Positions 41,401-48,731 of a stretch of DNA of 64,000 bases are shown here, piece by piece. Below the pieces are notes generated by a model that did no database searches, had not been told where the DNA came from, and saw nothing but the letters and a program-made list of their open reading frames with translations. Each line of letters opens with the position of its first letter. Position 1 is the stretch's first letter. A program made the translations under genes and the position numbers. Origin of the DNA: Arthrobacter sp. AZCC_0090 (GTDB lineage: Bacteria; Actinomycetota; Actinomycetes; Actinomycetales; Micrococcaceae); the NCBI RefSeq assembly GCF_014207375.1, contig NZ_JACHEE010000011.1, positions 124,001 through 188,000 on the forward strand. Direction: 5' to 3'.

Positions 41401-43493
41401 AGCTCCTGGATGCGAAAGTCATTGAGGCCACGGAGTTCGAGCTCCAGCGACTGGCACCGGACCGGCGAGTCCGTGGCATGGAAGGCGTCGCGGACTTGCT
41501 GCGCTTGCTGGGCCCACTGAGCGTGGAAGAAGTGGCTGCCCGTTTGCAGCCTGAGGAAGGTGCGGTGGCCTCCGCGGATCTGGCCGCGTTGCATCTGGCC
41601 GCCGGATCGCATCTGGCCGCATTACGGAAAGCCAATCGCGCCCTCACCGTGACCCTCAGCGGCGTTGAACGATTCGCGGCCATCGAGGATGCGGCACGGC
41701 TCCGGGATGCCATCGGCGTTCCGCTGCCCATGGGAGTTCCCCTCGCGTTCATCGAACCCGTCCATGATCCACTCGGGGATCTCGTCTCCCGTTACGCACG
41801 AACCCACGGACCGTTCACGGCCGAAGAAGCCGCAACGAGGCTCGGACTAGGCGTCGCCGTCGTGAGCACTGCGCTGAAACGCTTGGCGGCGGACGGCAGG
41901 GTGGTGGAGGGTGAGTTCCGCCCGCACCCCAGCGTGCCGGATACGGTTCCCGGTGAGGCACCTGACTCGCCCGGGCCGGCGCTGGCGCCGGAGGTTGCCG
42001 ATGCTTCGCCGGGCAGCGTTCCTCAGGGCACCGTTCTGCCGGGCAGCGAATGGTGCGACGCCGAAGTGTTACGCAAGCTCCGGCGTCGTTCCCTCGCCGC
42101 ACTGCGAGCCGAAGTGGAACCAGTGGACGCTGCCGCGTACGGCCGTTTCCTGCCCGCTTGGCAAAACGTATCCGTGCCGGCCGCAGGCCGCTCCCGTGGC
42201 GCCCCGGCACTGCGCGGGTTGGACGGCATCATGACAGCCATCGATCAGCTCTCCGGCGTGCCCGTTCCGGCGTCGGCTTGGGAGCCCTTGGTGCTGTCCA
42301 GCCGGATCCCCGACTATCAGCCCGCCATGCTGGACGAGCTCATGGCGGCCGGTGAGGTCTTGTGGTCGGGGGCGGGATCGTTGCCCGGGAACGACGGATG
42401 GATCAGCCTCCATGTGGCCGAAGCCGCCGAGCTGACCCTCAACCCGGACCCCGATTTCGAGCCCGGCGATGCCCAACTCCGCCTTCTGGAATATCTGCAG
42501 ACCGGCGGGGGTGCCTACTTCTTCCGGCAGCTCACCGAGGTTGCGGGCGGCATGGATGCGGTGCTCAGCGACGACGCCGTGGTGTCCGCGCTGTGGGATC
42601 TCGTGTGGGCCGGCCGCATCACAGGCGACACTTTCGCCCCCGTCCGCGCGCTGATTTCCGGGGGTCGCACAGCACACAAGCAGCCCGCCCGGCCACCACG
42701 TGCCAGGTCCCTGCGCATGAGCAGGCTTGGCCGCTCGCATGGCACGGGCCTGATGGGATCCCCGGGGCTCACGGGCGGACGCTACGGCTCGGTCACCGGA
42801 ACGGCACCCACTCCCCCGCTGGCCGTGGGCCGCTGGTCGGCACTTCCCGCCCCTGAGCTCGACCCCACCATCCATGCCCGCGGCACCGCCGAACTGCTCC
42901 TCGACAGGTACGGCGTGGTGACCCGCGGATCCGTCATGGTGGAGAACATCGTGGGCGGATTCGGCCTGATGTATAAGGTCCTCGCACGCCTTGAAGAAGC
43001 CGGCCGGTGCCGCCGCGGCTACTTCATCGAGCACCTCGGCGCCGCCCAGTTTGCCGTTCCCGCCACGGTGGACCGCCTGCGCTCCTTCACGGAAGACGCC
43101 CAACTCGCCAAAGCCGAGCCTGTCGCTTTGGCACTTGCCGCGACGGATCCCGCCAACCCTTACGGCGCTGCCCTCCCGTGGCCCGCTCTGGCGGTCGACG
43201 CCGGATCGGGTCACCGTCCGGGGCGGAAGGCTGGAGCCTTGGTAGTGATAGTCGACGGCGCCTTGGTCCTGTATGTTGAGCGCGGCGGGAAGACCCTACT
43301 GACCTTCAGCCACGACGACGCCGTCCTGGCGGCTGCCGCTGCAGCCTTGGTAGGCGTGGTGCGTCGGGGAGCAGTAGACAAGTTGATCATGGAGAAAGTG
43401 AACGGCCACGACCTCTTGGACACCCCCGTAGCCTTTGCTCTTGCGGCAGCGGGGGCGTACTCCACGCCGAAGGGATTGAGGATCCGTGCCTGA
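38475..43493 (+). CDS. lhr: Lhr-family ATP-dependent DNA helicase
   Basis: Lhr is a 3'-5' DNA translocase/helicase tied to repair of DNA damage in mycobacteria. The 1672-residue product has a superfamily 2 core: Walker A APTGSGKT (about residues 54-61), YISPLKALGVDVERNLRSPL, DEVH at about 195-198, LSATVEP, then motif V/VI VATSSLELGIDMGAVD and QRVGRAGHQ. The winged-helix and Lhr-specific C-terminal modules follow at the length typical of the long actinobacterial form. The ATG at 38475 has GGAGG too close to it (1-2 nt), so the start may instead be GTG 38457 or ATG 38517. It is followed by nei, as in Mycobacterium tuberculosis, across a tandem repeat. Confidence 0.95.
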   Translation: MQERELAGGSGHTAMDRFSRATRDWFLGAFSAPTPAQDGAWKAISSGSHALVVAPTGSGKTLAAFLWALDRLLSLSPEDPPDALPGLEDPTARARAKAPKRKTRVLYISPLKALGVDVERNLRSPLIGITQTAKRLGLPAPLVSVGVRSGDTTTADRRALLSHPPDILITTPESLFLMLTSKARETLSEVDTVIVDEVHAVAGTKRGAHLAVSLERLDALLPKPAQRIGLSATVEPHELVAQFLAGSAPVEIVAPPSRKNWNLSVSVPVEDMSDLAGAAGAFDSGPASGLQPQASIWPHVEEKIVDLVLSKQSTIVFANSRRLAERLTARLNEIYAERQLMAVDVFSAAADSVPADFGAPVSGLPSSGLPSSTSTPAHMMAQAGSTTGADPVLARAHHGSVSKDQRALIEDDLKSGRLRCVVATSSLELGIDMGAVDLVVQVESPPSVASGLQRVGRAGHQVGEISEGVLFPKHRADLVHTAITVERMLSGQIERLHVPANPLDILAQQTVAATALGSIDVEDWFATVRRSAPFATLPRSAFEATLDLLAGRYPSDEFAELRPRIIWDRNAGTIEGRPGAQRLAVTSGGTIPDRGLFGVYIIGTETEGSGGTGEASAQEPSPASRAAKGGRRVGELDEEMVYESRVGDVFALGATSWKIEDITHDRVLVSPAFGQPGKLPFWKGDSLGRPVDLGRALGAFVRELSAADQGPALERCKASGLDDFAAGNLLQYLGEQKQATEVVPNDRTLVVERFHDELGDWRVVLHSPFGMPVHAPWALAVGQRLQQRYGLDGSAMAADDGIVLRVPMMEDEPPGAELFLFDPDELEQIVTAEVGGSALFASRFRECAARALLLPRQNPAKRQPLWQQRQRSAQLLDVAKKYPSFPIVLETVRECLQDVYDLPALKDIAASIERRELRLVQTTTQQPSPFAKSLLFGYVAQYLYEGDSPLAERRAAALALDSTLLNELLGRVELRELLDAKVIEATEFELQRLAPDRRVRGMEGVADLLRLLGPLSVEEVAARLQPEEGAVASADLAALHLAAGSHLAALRKANRALTVTLSGVERFAAIEDAARLRDAIGVPLPMGVPLAFIEPVHDPLGDLVSRYARTHGPFTAEEAATRLGLGVAVVSTALKRLAADGRVVEGEFRPHPSVPDTVPGEAPDSPGPALAPEVADASPGSVPQGTVLPGSEWCDAEVLRKLRRRSLAALRAEVEPVDAAAYGRFLPAWQNVSVPAAGRSRGAPALRGLDGIMTAIDQLSGVPVPASAWEPLVLSSRIPDYQPAMLDELMAAGEVLWSGAGSLPGNDGWISLHVAEAAELTLNPDPDFEPGDAQLRLLEYLQTGGGAYFFRQLTEVAGGMDAVLSDDAVVSALWDLVWAGRITGDTFAPVRALISGGRTAHKQPARPPRARSLRMSRLGRSHGTGLMGSPGLTGGRYGSVTGTAPTPPLAVGRWSALPAPELDPTIHARGTAELLLDRYGVVTRGSVMVENIVGGFGLMYKVLARLEEAGRCRRGYFIEHLGAAQFAVPATVDRLRSFTEDAQLAKAEPVALALAATDPANPYGAALPWPALAVDAGSGHRPGRKAGALVVIVDGALVLYVERGGKTLLTFSHDDAVLAAAAAALVGVVRRGAVDKLIMEKVNGHDLLDTPVAFALAAAGAYSTPKGLRIRA

Positions 43494-43570
43494 GATGGGG
43501 ATCCGTGCCTGAGATGGGGATCCGTGCCTGAGATGGGGATCCGTGCCTGAGATGGGGATCCGTGCCTGAG
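43481..43570 (+). repeat. Tandem repeat of 19 bp at the lhr-nei junction (4 full + 1 partial copies)
   Basis: The unit GATCCGTGCCTGAGATGGG is repeated exactly at 43481, 43500, 43519 and 43538, with 14 further bases at 43557-43570. The first copy holds the lhr stop (TGA) and the last holds the nei start (GTG CCT GAG). Each unit contains GTGCCTGA, that is, a GTG start overlapping a stop. Because 19 is not a multiple of 3, every GTG opens an 8-codon frame (MPEMGIRA) that ends at the TGA in the next unit. Confidence 0.97.
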
Positions 43571-44446
43571 GGTGACTCGATCTGGCGCGCCGCGACGGAG
43601 CTTCACCGCGTACTAGCGGGTCAGGTGCTTGTCTCCTCGGATTTCCGCGTGCCCAGGTTCGCCACCCTCAGCCTGGCCGGATGGACCGTGTCCGAGGTAG
43701 TGCCACGGGGAAAGCACTTGCTCATGCGCCTGCTGGAGCCTGTGGAGGCTGGGAGCCGCACGGAGGTCGCGCAGGTTGCGGAGGGCGAACCGGACCCGAT
43801 TGGACCAGCGAAGGACTTGACCGCCCGCCGCGCCCTGACGATCCATTCGCACTTGAAAATGGAGGGAAGCTGGCAGGTCTATGCCCCCGGCGGCCGGTGG
43901 AGGAATCCGGGCCACACGGCCAGGTGCGTTCTCCGCACGGCGAGCACCGACGTCGTCGGCTTCTCCCTGGGCATCCTCGAAGTGATCCCGACGTCGGACG
44001 AACCCCGTGCGGTGGGGCACCTTGGCCCGGATCTGCTAGGGCCGGATTGGGACGCCGAAGAGGCTGTTGGTCGGATGCGGTCCGCGCCGGACACCCCGAT
44101 TGGCTTGGCACTCCTCGACCAACGGAATGTGGCTGGCATCGGCAATATCTACCGCTGCGAAGCGTGTTTCCTGGCCGGGGTGCATCCTGCCGCGCCCGTA
44201 TCGGCTGTCCAGGATCTGGCGGGGATACTCGAGGAAGCCAAGAGCCTGCTCCAGGCAAACCTAGGACCCGGGCCTCGGACGACGCGTGGCCCGCGAGCCC
44301 TGCGTCCCGGCTATTGGGTGTACGGCCGGGAGCACAAGCCATGCCTTCGTTGCGGTACGCCCATTCGCCGCGGCGTGCTGGGACCGGCGTCGGGCTTGGA
44401 GGACCGGAACATCTACTTCTGCCCCAGCTGCCAGCCCAGTCCCTGA
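43562..44446 (+). CDS. nei: Fpg/Nei-family DNA glycosylase (endonuclease VIII-like)
   Basis: The 294-residue protein removes oxidised bases and cuts the abasic site. After the initiator Met come Pro2 (the Schiff-base nucleophile) and Glu3 in MPEGDSIWRAATELHRVLAG. The middle includes HLKMEGSW and LLDQRNVAGIGNIYRCEACFLAGVHP (helix-two-turns-helix). The zinc finger at the C-terminus is CLRCGTPIRRG ... YFCPSCQ. PEGDSIW is typical of the actinobacterial Nei2 group. The GTG start lies in the last unit of the tandem repeat that separates it from lhr, so its translation may depend on ribosomes arriving from upstream. Confidence 0.95.
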   Translation: MPEGDSIWRAATELHRVLAGQVLVSSDFRVPRFATLSLAGWTVSEVVPRGKHLLMRLLEPVEAGSRTEVAQVAEGEPDPIGPAKDLTARRALTIHSHLKMEGSWQVYAPGGRWRNPGHTARCVLRTASTDVVGFSLGILEVIPTSDEPRAVGHLGPDLLGPDWDAEEAVGRMRSAPDTPIGLALLDQRNVAGIGNIYRCEACFLAGVHPAAPVSAVQDLAGILEEAKSLLQANLGPGPRTTRGPRALRPGYWVYGREHKPCLRCGTPIRRGVLGPASGLEDRNIYFCPSCQPSP

Positions 44447-44449
44447 CTC

Positions 44450-44519
44450 CCGACGCGGGAATTACCTAGCGACACCGGAATTCCCTGTGTGTCAGCCAGG
44501 TAATACGCGCGCGCGTCGG
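44450..44519. repeat. Palindromic repeat family C, copy 1
   Basis: A 70-bp imperfect palindrome is centred on GGAATTCC. The outer arms are CCGACGC/GCGTCGG, followed by ATTACCT/AGGTAAT, with a core (CTAGCGACACCGGAATTCC) shared with the copy at 47956-48011. It lies between the convergent genes nei and yczE and could act as a two-way terminator. Confidence 0.6.
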
Positions 44520-44534
44520 CAGAACGAATCCGTG

Positions 44535-45155
44535 TCACGCAGCGGCCGGCACTTCCTCCGGGGCACTTTGGGAAGCCTTCTCCGGAACCGTGAAACGAGG
44601 CAACAACAGCTGAACCACCGGCCCGATGGCTAACGCATACACCACGGTTCCGACGCCGACGGAGCCACCAAGCAACCAGCCCACACCGAGCACCACAACC
44701 TCGATCAAGGTCCGGGACAAGCGCACCGACCAACCCGTGCGGCGGGCAAGCCCCGTCATGAGCCCATCTCGGGCACCGGGGCCGAGGCGTGCGCCAATGT
44801 AGCAAGCGGAGGCGATGCCGTTGAGGATTACGGCACCGGCGAGCATGGCGATCTGTCCACCCAGGTGCGAGAACGCGGGGATCATGGCCAGCCCGATGTC
44901 CGCGAAGACACCCACCAACACGGCGTTGGCGAGGGTTCCGAAGCCGGGCATCTGCCGGAGCGGTATCCAGAGGAGCAGCACGAGGAAGCTGACAACCACC
45001 ACGACGGTTCCGATGCTCCACCCGATCTTTCCCGCGACGCCTTGGTGGAACACATCCCAAGGGTCCAAGCCAAGGCCGGCCCGGATGAACATGGCCAGGG
45101 AGATCCCATACATTGCGAGGCCGAACAGGAGCTGGGTGATTCTGCGGGTCATCAT
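44535..45155 (-). CDS. YczE/YitT-type membrane protein
   Basis: The 206-residue protein has five to six membrane helices and the family's opening block: TRRITQLLFGLAMYGISLAM, then FIRAGLGLDPWDVFHQGVA. Further marks are GFGTLANAVLVGVFADIGLA and YIGARLGPGARDGLMTGLA. This YczE-like family is regularly divergent from a MocR-type regulator (YczR), exactly as here, and is presumed to transport an unknown compound. ATG 45155 (or 45152) is preferred; 12 further codons upstream are open but unsupported. Confidence 0.88.
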   Translation of the reverse strand: MMTRRITQLLFGLAMYGISLAMFIRAGLGLDPWDVFHQGVAGKIGWSIGTVVVVVSFLVLLLWIPLRQMPGFGTLANAVLVGVFADIGLAMIPAFSHLGGQIAMLAGAVILNGIASACYIGARLGPGARDGLMTGLARRTGWSVRLSRTLIEVVVLGVGWLLGGSVGVGTVVYALAIGPVVQLLLPRFTVPEKASQSAPEEVPAAA

Positions 45156-45171
45156 GAAACCATGATCCCGA

Positions 45172-45210
45172 AAACTGGCATTGCTTTCCATAGCCAGTTT
45201 GCAATACTGG
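45172..45210. promoter_or_regulatory. Three ACTGG half-sites between yczE and the MocR gene
   Basis: AAACTGGC (45172-45179) and its complement GCCAGTTT (45193-45200) form an inverted repeat with a 13-bp spacer. A further ACTGG lies at 45206-45210, 4 bp before the regulator start codon. The cluster fits a MocR/GntR binding region controlling both divergent genes. Confidence 0.55.
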
Positions 45211-45214
45211 TCTT

Positions 45215-46702
45215 ATGTCCGGATCCCTGAACCCCACAGCCATGGCGCGTCTCCTTGGCGCATGGAACACTGGCGCCGCTCCCGCCTACCGCGAGCTTGC
45301 CGACGTCGTACGCCTTTTGGTGATGGACGGACGCATCCCGCTCGACGTCGCACTGCCCAGCGAGCGTGCGCTTGCCGTCACCCTGGGTGTCAGCCGGACC
45401 ACCGTGACCGCCGCCTACGCCAGCCTCCGCGAGCGAGGATTCCTCAGCGGCGGGCAAGGCAGCCGGGGCAGGACGGGCATTCCGCACCGGACGATTCCAG
45501 TCAGCGGACCGGGCCTCGCTGTTCCGGAGGGGATTCTTGACCTCGCCTACGCCTCACTGCCGGCAACGGGCGAGGTGGTGCACCGGGCTTTTGCTGATGC
45601 GTTGATTGACCTTCCGGCGCTCTTGCCCGGTTTTGGCTACGACGCTGTTGGCCTCCCGCCTCTCCGGGAAGCCATCGCGGACCGCTACACAGCAGCCGGG
45701 ATCCCCACGACGGCGGAGCAGATCTTGGTGACTTCCGGGGCTCAGCATGCCCTGAACATCATCCTGAAAACGCTGGCCGGTCGGCAACAGAAGGTCCTTG
45801 TGGAGCACCCCAGCTACCCCAACGCGCTCGATGCCATCCGCGCCTCGGGCTCCCGCACGGTTCCGGTGCCGATGCCGCCGGCCGCGGAGCCGACGTCAGG
45901 CGCTGGCGCCGATCCTGCCGCAGGCGCAGGCTGGGATATCGACGGCATGGTCGCCGCGATGCGCCACCAACGCCCCGCCATGGCCTACCTCGTGCCGGAC
46001 TTCCACAACCCCACAGGGCGGATCATGTCCAACCTCCAGCGCCGACGCCTTGTCCGCGAGGCGGCAGGAACGGGCACTGTCCTGGTGGTGGACGAGACAC
46101 TGCGGGAGTTAAACCTCGACGCCGTCACTACCTCCCCGCTCGCAGCTTTCAGTCCGGCGGTGGTCACCATCGGTTCGCTCAGCAAGTCGCACTGGGCCGG
46201 ACTCCGGACCGGTTGGATCCGCGCTGAAGAAGACTTGATCAGCCGCTTCGTGCAGACCCGGACCACCATGGATCTGGGCGGGCCCGTCGTCGAGCAATTG
46301 GCCGCGGCACGGCTGCTCCGGGCCTTCGCCGAACCGCTGGACGCCAGGCTTGAGGAACTGCGACGGAACCGGGAAGCGCTCCTCGGACTACTCGCCGAGC
46401 ACCTGCCCGATTGGCACGTCGAACGGCCGCGCGGCGGGCTCACGGCTTGGTGCAGGCTGCCGACGGCGTCGAGTACCGCGCTCACCGTCGTCGCCCCGGA
46501 CTTCGGCGTGCGGCTGGCGGCAGGGCCTCGTTTCGGCGTCGGCGGGGCGTTCGAACACTTCATGCGGGTCCCATACACCTTGCCGCCGGCGCAGCTCGAG
46601 ACGGCGGTGTTGGCACTGCGAGATGCCCAGGCCAGGATCGACGCGTCTCCGCAGCTCCGGAGGACCCTGAAGGCACCCAAGGAAGCGGCCGCCGTCGCCT
46701 AG
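45215..46702 (+). CDS. MocR-family regulator (GntR HTH fused to aminotransferase fold)
   Basis: The 495-residue protein joins a GntR winged helix (YRELADVVRLLVMDGRIPLD, LPSERALAVTLGVSRTTVTAAYASLRERGFL) to a class I/II aminotransferase-like domain (LVTSGAQHALNIILKTLAGR, VEHPSYPNALDAIRASG, YLVPDFHNPTGRIMS). The expected PLP lysine is in GSLSKSHWAGLRTGW. Such proteins use PLP, often with an amine, as effector and do not usually catalyse transamination. It is divergent from yczE with a 60-bp shared control region and is probably its regulator (YczR-like). Confidence 0.93.
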   Translation: MSGSLNPTAMARLLGAWNTGAAPAYRELADVVRLLVMDGRIPLDVALPSERALAVTLGVSRTTVTAAYASLRERGFLSGGQGSRGRTGIPHRTIPVSGPGLAVPEGILDLAYASLPATGEVVHRAFADALIDLPALLPGFGYDAVGLPPLREAIADRYTAAGIPTTAEQILVTSGAQHALNIILKTLAGRQQKVLVEHPSYPNALDAIRASGSRTVPVPMPPAAEPTSGAGADPAAGAGWDIDGMVAAMRHQRPAMAYLVPDFHNPTGRIMSNLQRRRLVREAAGTGTVLVVDETLRELNLDAVTTSPLAAFSPAVVTIGSLSKSHWAGLRTGWIRAEEDLISRFVQTRTTMDLGGPVVEQLAAARLLRAFAEPLDARLEELRRNREALLGLLAEHLPDWHVERPRGGLTAWCRLPTASSTALTVVAPDFGVRLAAGPRFGVGGAFEHFMRVPYTLPPAQLETAVLALRDAQARIDASPQLRRTLKAPKEAAAVA

Positions 46703-46726
46703 CCCGCTAAACCCCCCGCTCCCCCA

Positions 46727-46792
46727 CCCAACTGGCTCGCAGTTGTTGTCGTTTTGAAGGCTCAGAACGACATTAAGTGCGAGCTAGTTGGG
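46727..46792. repeat. Palindromic repeat family A, copy 1
   Basis: A 66-bp palindrome has 15-bp outer arms (CCCAACTGGCTCGCA at 46727-46741 with TGCGAGCTAGTTGGG at 46778-46792, one mismatch) and an inner stem TGTCGTT/AACGACA. It shares most positions with the copy at 56329-56394. It lies between convergent genes, and its right edge contains the stop codon of the DUF4188 gene. Confidence 0.9.
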
Positions 46793-47272
46793 TTGCCCGG
46801 CACCCATACGCTGCTTGGCGGTGTTGGTGCCCGGCCCGACCGGAACATGCGCAGTGGCTTTGGCAAGGCCAAACTTCGGCATGCCGTTGTAGACCACCTC
46901 GATTCCGGACGACGGCACCTGATAAGTTTCGTGCCACACGCCAATGTCACCGCTTCCCGCGACTTCGTTCATGAAACGTCGCCACGGTCCCAAGTGCGGC
47001 GAATCCCTGTCCGCGGCAAAGCGCCTCAGATGCTCTGGACTCTCCCAGTAGCTGAGCAGCATGGTGGTGCGCCCGAACCACTGTTCGCAACCGAGCATTC
47101 CAGACTCGGGATGTGCTGCGAGATGACGCAGCATGGTGGGCATGGCCGAGGCTACACGCGCAAGTTTGCCGATCTTCCACCAATGGTTGGCCCGCATTCC
47201 GATAAGGAATACGGTCACTGATTCGCGCCCGGGGTCCGCTGTGAAGCGCCCCGGGAAGACTTCCTGTGCCAT
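46784..47272 (-). CDS. DUF4188 domain-containing protein
   Basis: The 162-residue protein has the DUF4188 pattern: VFPGRFTADPGRESVTVFLIGMR, NHWWKIGKLARVASAMPTML, WFGRTTMLLSYWESPEHLRRFA and GDIGVWHETYQVP. It is a dimeric-barrel-like protein of unknown function, related by fold to monooxygenase-type barrels. GAAGG lies before the ATG. Its last three codons and stop are inside palindromic repeat A, so the repeat may have replaced the original tail. It is divergent from a TetR gene with operator half-sites between, so it is probably the TetR target. Confidence 0.9.
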   Translation of the reverse strand: MAQEVFPGRFTADPGRESVTVFLIGMRANHWWKIGKLARVASAMPTMLRHLAAHPESGMLGCEQWFGRTTMLLSYWESPEHLRRFAADRDSPHLGPWRRFMNEVAGSGDIGVWHETYQVPSSGIEVVYNGMPKFGLAKATAHVPVGPGTNTAKQRMGAGQPN

Positions 47273-47318
47273 GTGAATCCTTCAATCTGGGAACCGTATC
47301 TGAAGTTCCGCTCTTCGA

Positions 47319-47354
47319 GTTTCATAACGTTGTTATGAAACAATGTTATGAAAC
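47319..47354. promoter_or_regulatory. TetR operator with three half-sites
   Basis: GTTTCATAAC (47319-47328) and GTTATGAAAC (47332-47341) form a perfect inverted repeat with a 3-bp spacer. A third GTTATGAAAC follows at 47345-47354, 13 bp after the second. The cluster lies between the divergent DUF4188 and TetR starts and ends 10 bp before the TetR ATG. Confidence 0.8.
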
Positions 47355-47364
47355 ACTTGAAGGC

Positions 47365-47937
47365 ATGGCAAGACCCATCGTTCATGACCAGCTCGTCCGG
47401 GAGCGGCTTCTTCAGGTAACGGCCGAACTCGTGGACAGGGACGGCCCCGCGCGAGTAACACTTCGGGACGTTGCGGCAACCGCCCAAACCTCCACCACCG
47501 CGATCTACTCACTATTCGGTGGCAAAGCCCAGTTGCTGACGGCCGCCGTCGACGACGGATTCCGCTCGTTCGGCGACTCGCAGAGGGCCGCCGAAAGCGG
47601 CGGGCTCCGAAGCCTGGGCCTCGCCTATCGCTCCTGGGCACGGGAACATCCGGCCTTGTACCGGCTCATGTTTGGCGGCGCGCTTGCCAGCTATGTGGAC
47701 TGCAGCCCGACGCCGGCAGTCGCCTCGGCTGCCATGCTTCCGCTCGTTGAGGCTGTGACGGCCGCACAGGAAGCGGGAACTATTCGCCGCGATGATGCCG
47801 CAACGATCGCCATGTCCATCTGGGGACAGGTCCACGGACTGGTGAGCCTGGAACTCGCGAACGTGAATGACTCCGGAACCGATTGGGAAGGGATCTATGC
47901 CGCGGCGTTGGATGCGGTGGCGCGCGGCTGGCAATGA
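47365..47937 (+). CDS. TetR-family transcriptional regulator
   Basis: The 190-residue protein has a TetR N-terminus (RERLLQVTAELVDRDGPARVTLRDVAATAQTSTTAIYSLFGG) and a C-terminal domain of the TetR_C_WHG kind (GLRSLGLAYRSWAREHPALYRLMFGG, then AVTAAQEAGTIRRDDAATIAMSIWGQVHGLVSLEL). I prefer ATG 47365, with GAAGG at 5-6 nt. The upstream in-frame ATGs would place the operator inside the coding region. It should repress itself and the divergent DUF4188 gene. Confidence 0.92.
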   Translation: MARPIVHDQLVRERLLQVTAELVDRDGPARVTLRDVAATAQTSTTAIYSLFGGKAQLLTAAVDDGFRSFGDSQRAAESGGLRSLGLAYRSWAREHPALYRLMFGGALASYVDCSPTPAVASAAMLPLVEAVTAAQEAGTIRRDDAATIAMSIWGQVHGLVSLELANVNDSGTDWEGIYAAALDAVARGWQ

Positions 47938-47955
47938 CGCTCGAATTTCCATGCG

Positions 47956-48011
47956 ACGCGCAGATGGCCTGGCGACAACGGAATTCCGGTGTCGCCAGAC
48001 CATTTGCGCGT
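47956..48011. repeat. Palindromic repeat family C, copy 2
   Basis: A 56-bp palindrome has 22-bp arms (47956-47977 and 47990-48011, 20 of 22 pairing, ACGCGCAGATGGCCTGGCGA at the left) around a GGAATTCC centre. It lies between the convergent TetR and SRPBCC genes. Core and outer arms resemble the copy at 44450-44519. Confidence 0.8.
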
Positions 48012-48038
48012 CGGCCAGCGTTCTACGCGTCGGAGGAC

Positions 48039-48731
48039 TTAGGCGTACACCTTCTCCAGGAACCCGCCCCAGGCCTTCGCGGTCAGTTCGGAATCGCCGC
48101 TGCCGCTGAAATCATGCACCGTCATGCCCACGGGGGCTCCGAAGGAGTTGCGGCCGAAGAAGCGGTAGAGCGTGTCGGCGGTCCGCAGGCCCAGGAAGTG
48201 CTGGTTGGAGAAGTCAAGTTCCCCGCTCAGCCGCCCCACGCCGTCGACGTCCACTTCAACCGTTGAACCCTGCGCAACGCCGTCCACGCCGAGGGCCTTC
48301 TTCAGTTGCGCGAAACCGTCGGGCGTCTGCGAGGCTCCCGGACCCTGGATGTCGGTGAAGACCACGGGCTTGCCGTCGAAGTATTGAAGGTACTGGCCCA
48401 GGCTGTGCAGGTAGAACTCGGTGTGCTTGCTGGCGCCGTCGTACTGCTCCTCCCAGTTGTCCGCGAAGATGCCGCTGTGGACATAGTACAGTTTGGCCCG
48501 GCCGCCATCGAGCGGTTCGAGTACGTGCTCCAACTGGTTGAACCAGCCGTCCGGCCCGTCCATTCTCGACACGAGGTGGCTGGGGTATTCGTCCACGGTC
48601 TTCACGGCCGGCCATTGATCGGTGGGGAACATCCACGCCGAGGTGTCAGTGGTGACAGCCTGCCAGACCCGTTCAGGAGTGCCGGGCAGTTCGGTGTCGG
48701 CCACGATTTCGAATTCACGGTTGTCAGTCAT
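48039..48731 (-). CDS. SRPBCC (AHSA1-like) protein
   Basis: The 230-residue protein starts with the AHSA1-type motif REFEIVADTELPGTPERVWQAV and continues WMFPTDQWPAVKTVDEYPS and RMDGPDGWFNQLEHVLEPLDGG, ending in a helix (DSELTAKAWGGFLEKVYA). Proteins of this group bind small hydrophobic ligands. They are often paired with ArsR-type regulators, as here: its ATG lies 8 nt inside the end of the HTH gene, so both are expressed together. The ligand is unknown. Confidence 0.9.
   Translation of the reverse strand: MTDNREFEIVADTELPGTPERVWQAVTTDTSAWMFPTDQWPAVKTVDEYPSHLVSRMDGPDGWFNQLEHVLEPLDGGRAKLYYVHSGIFADNWEEQYDGASKHTEFYLHSLGQYLQYFDGKPVVFTDIQGPGASQTPDGFAQLKKALGVDGVAQGSTVEVDVDGVGRLSGELDFSNQHFLGLRTADTLYRFFGRNSFGAPVGMTVHDFSGSGDSELTAKAWGGFLEKVYA

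Noticed and set aside
43481..43570. Short repeat array considered as a CRISPR
   Set aside because: The 19-bp units are strictly tandem with no spacers and lie on a gene junction; no cas genes are in the window.
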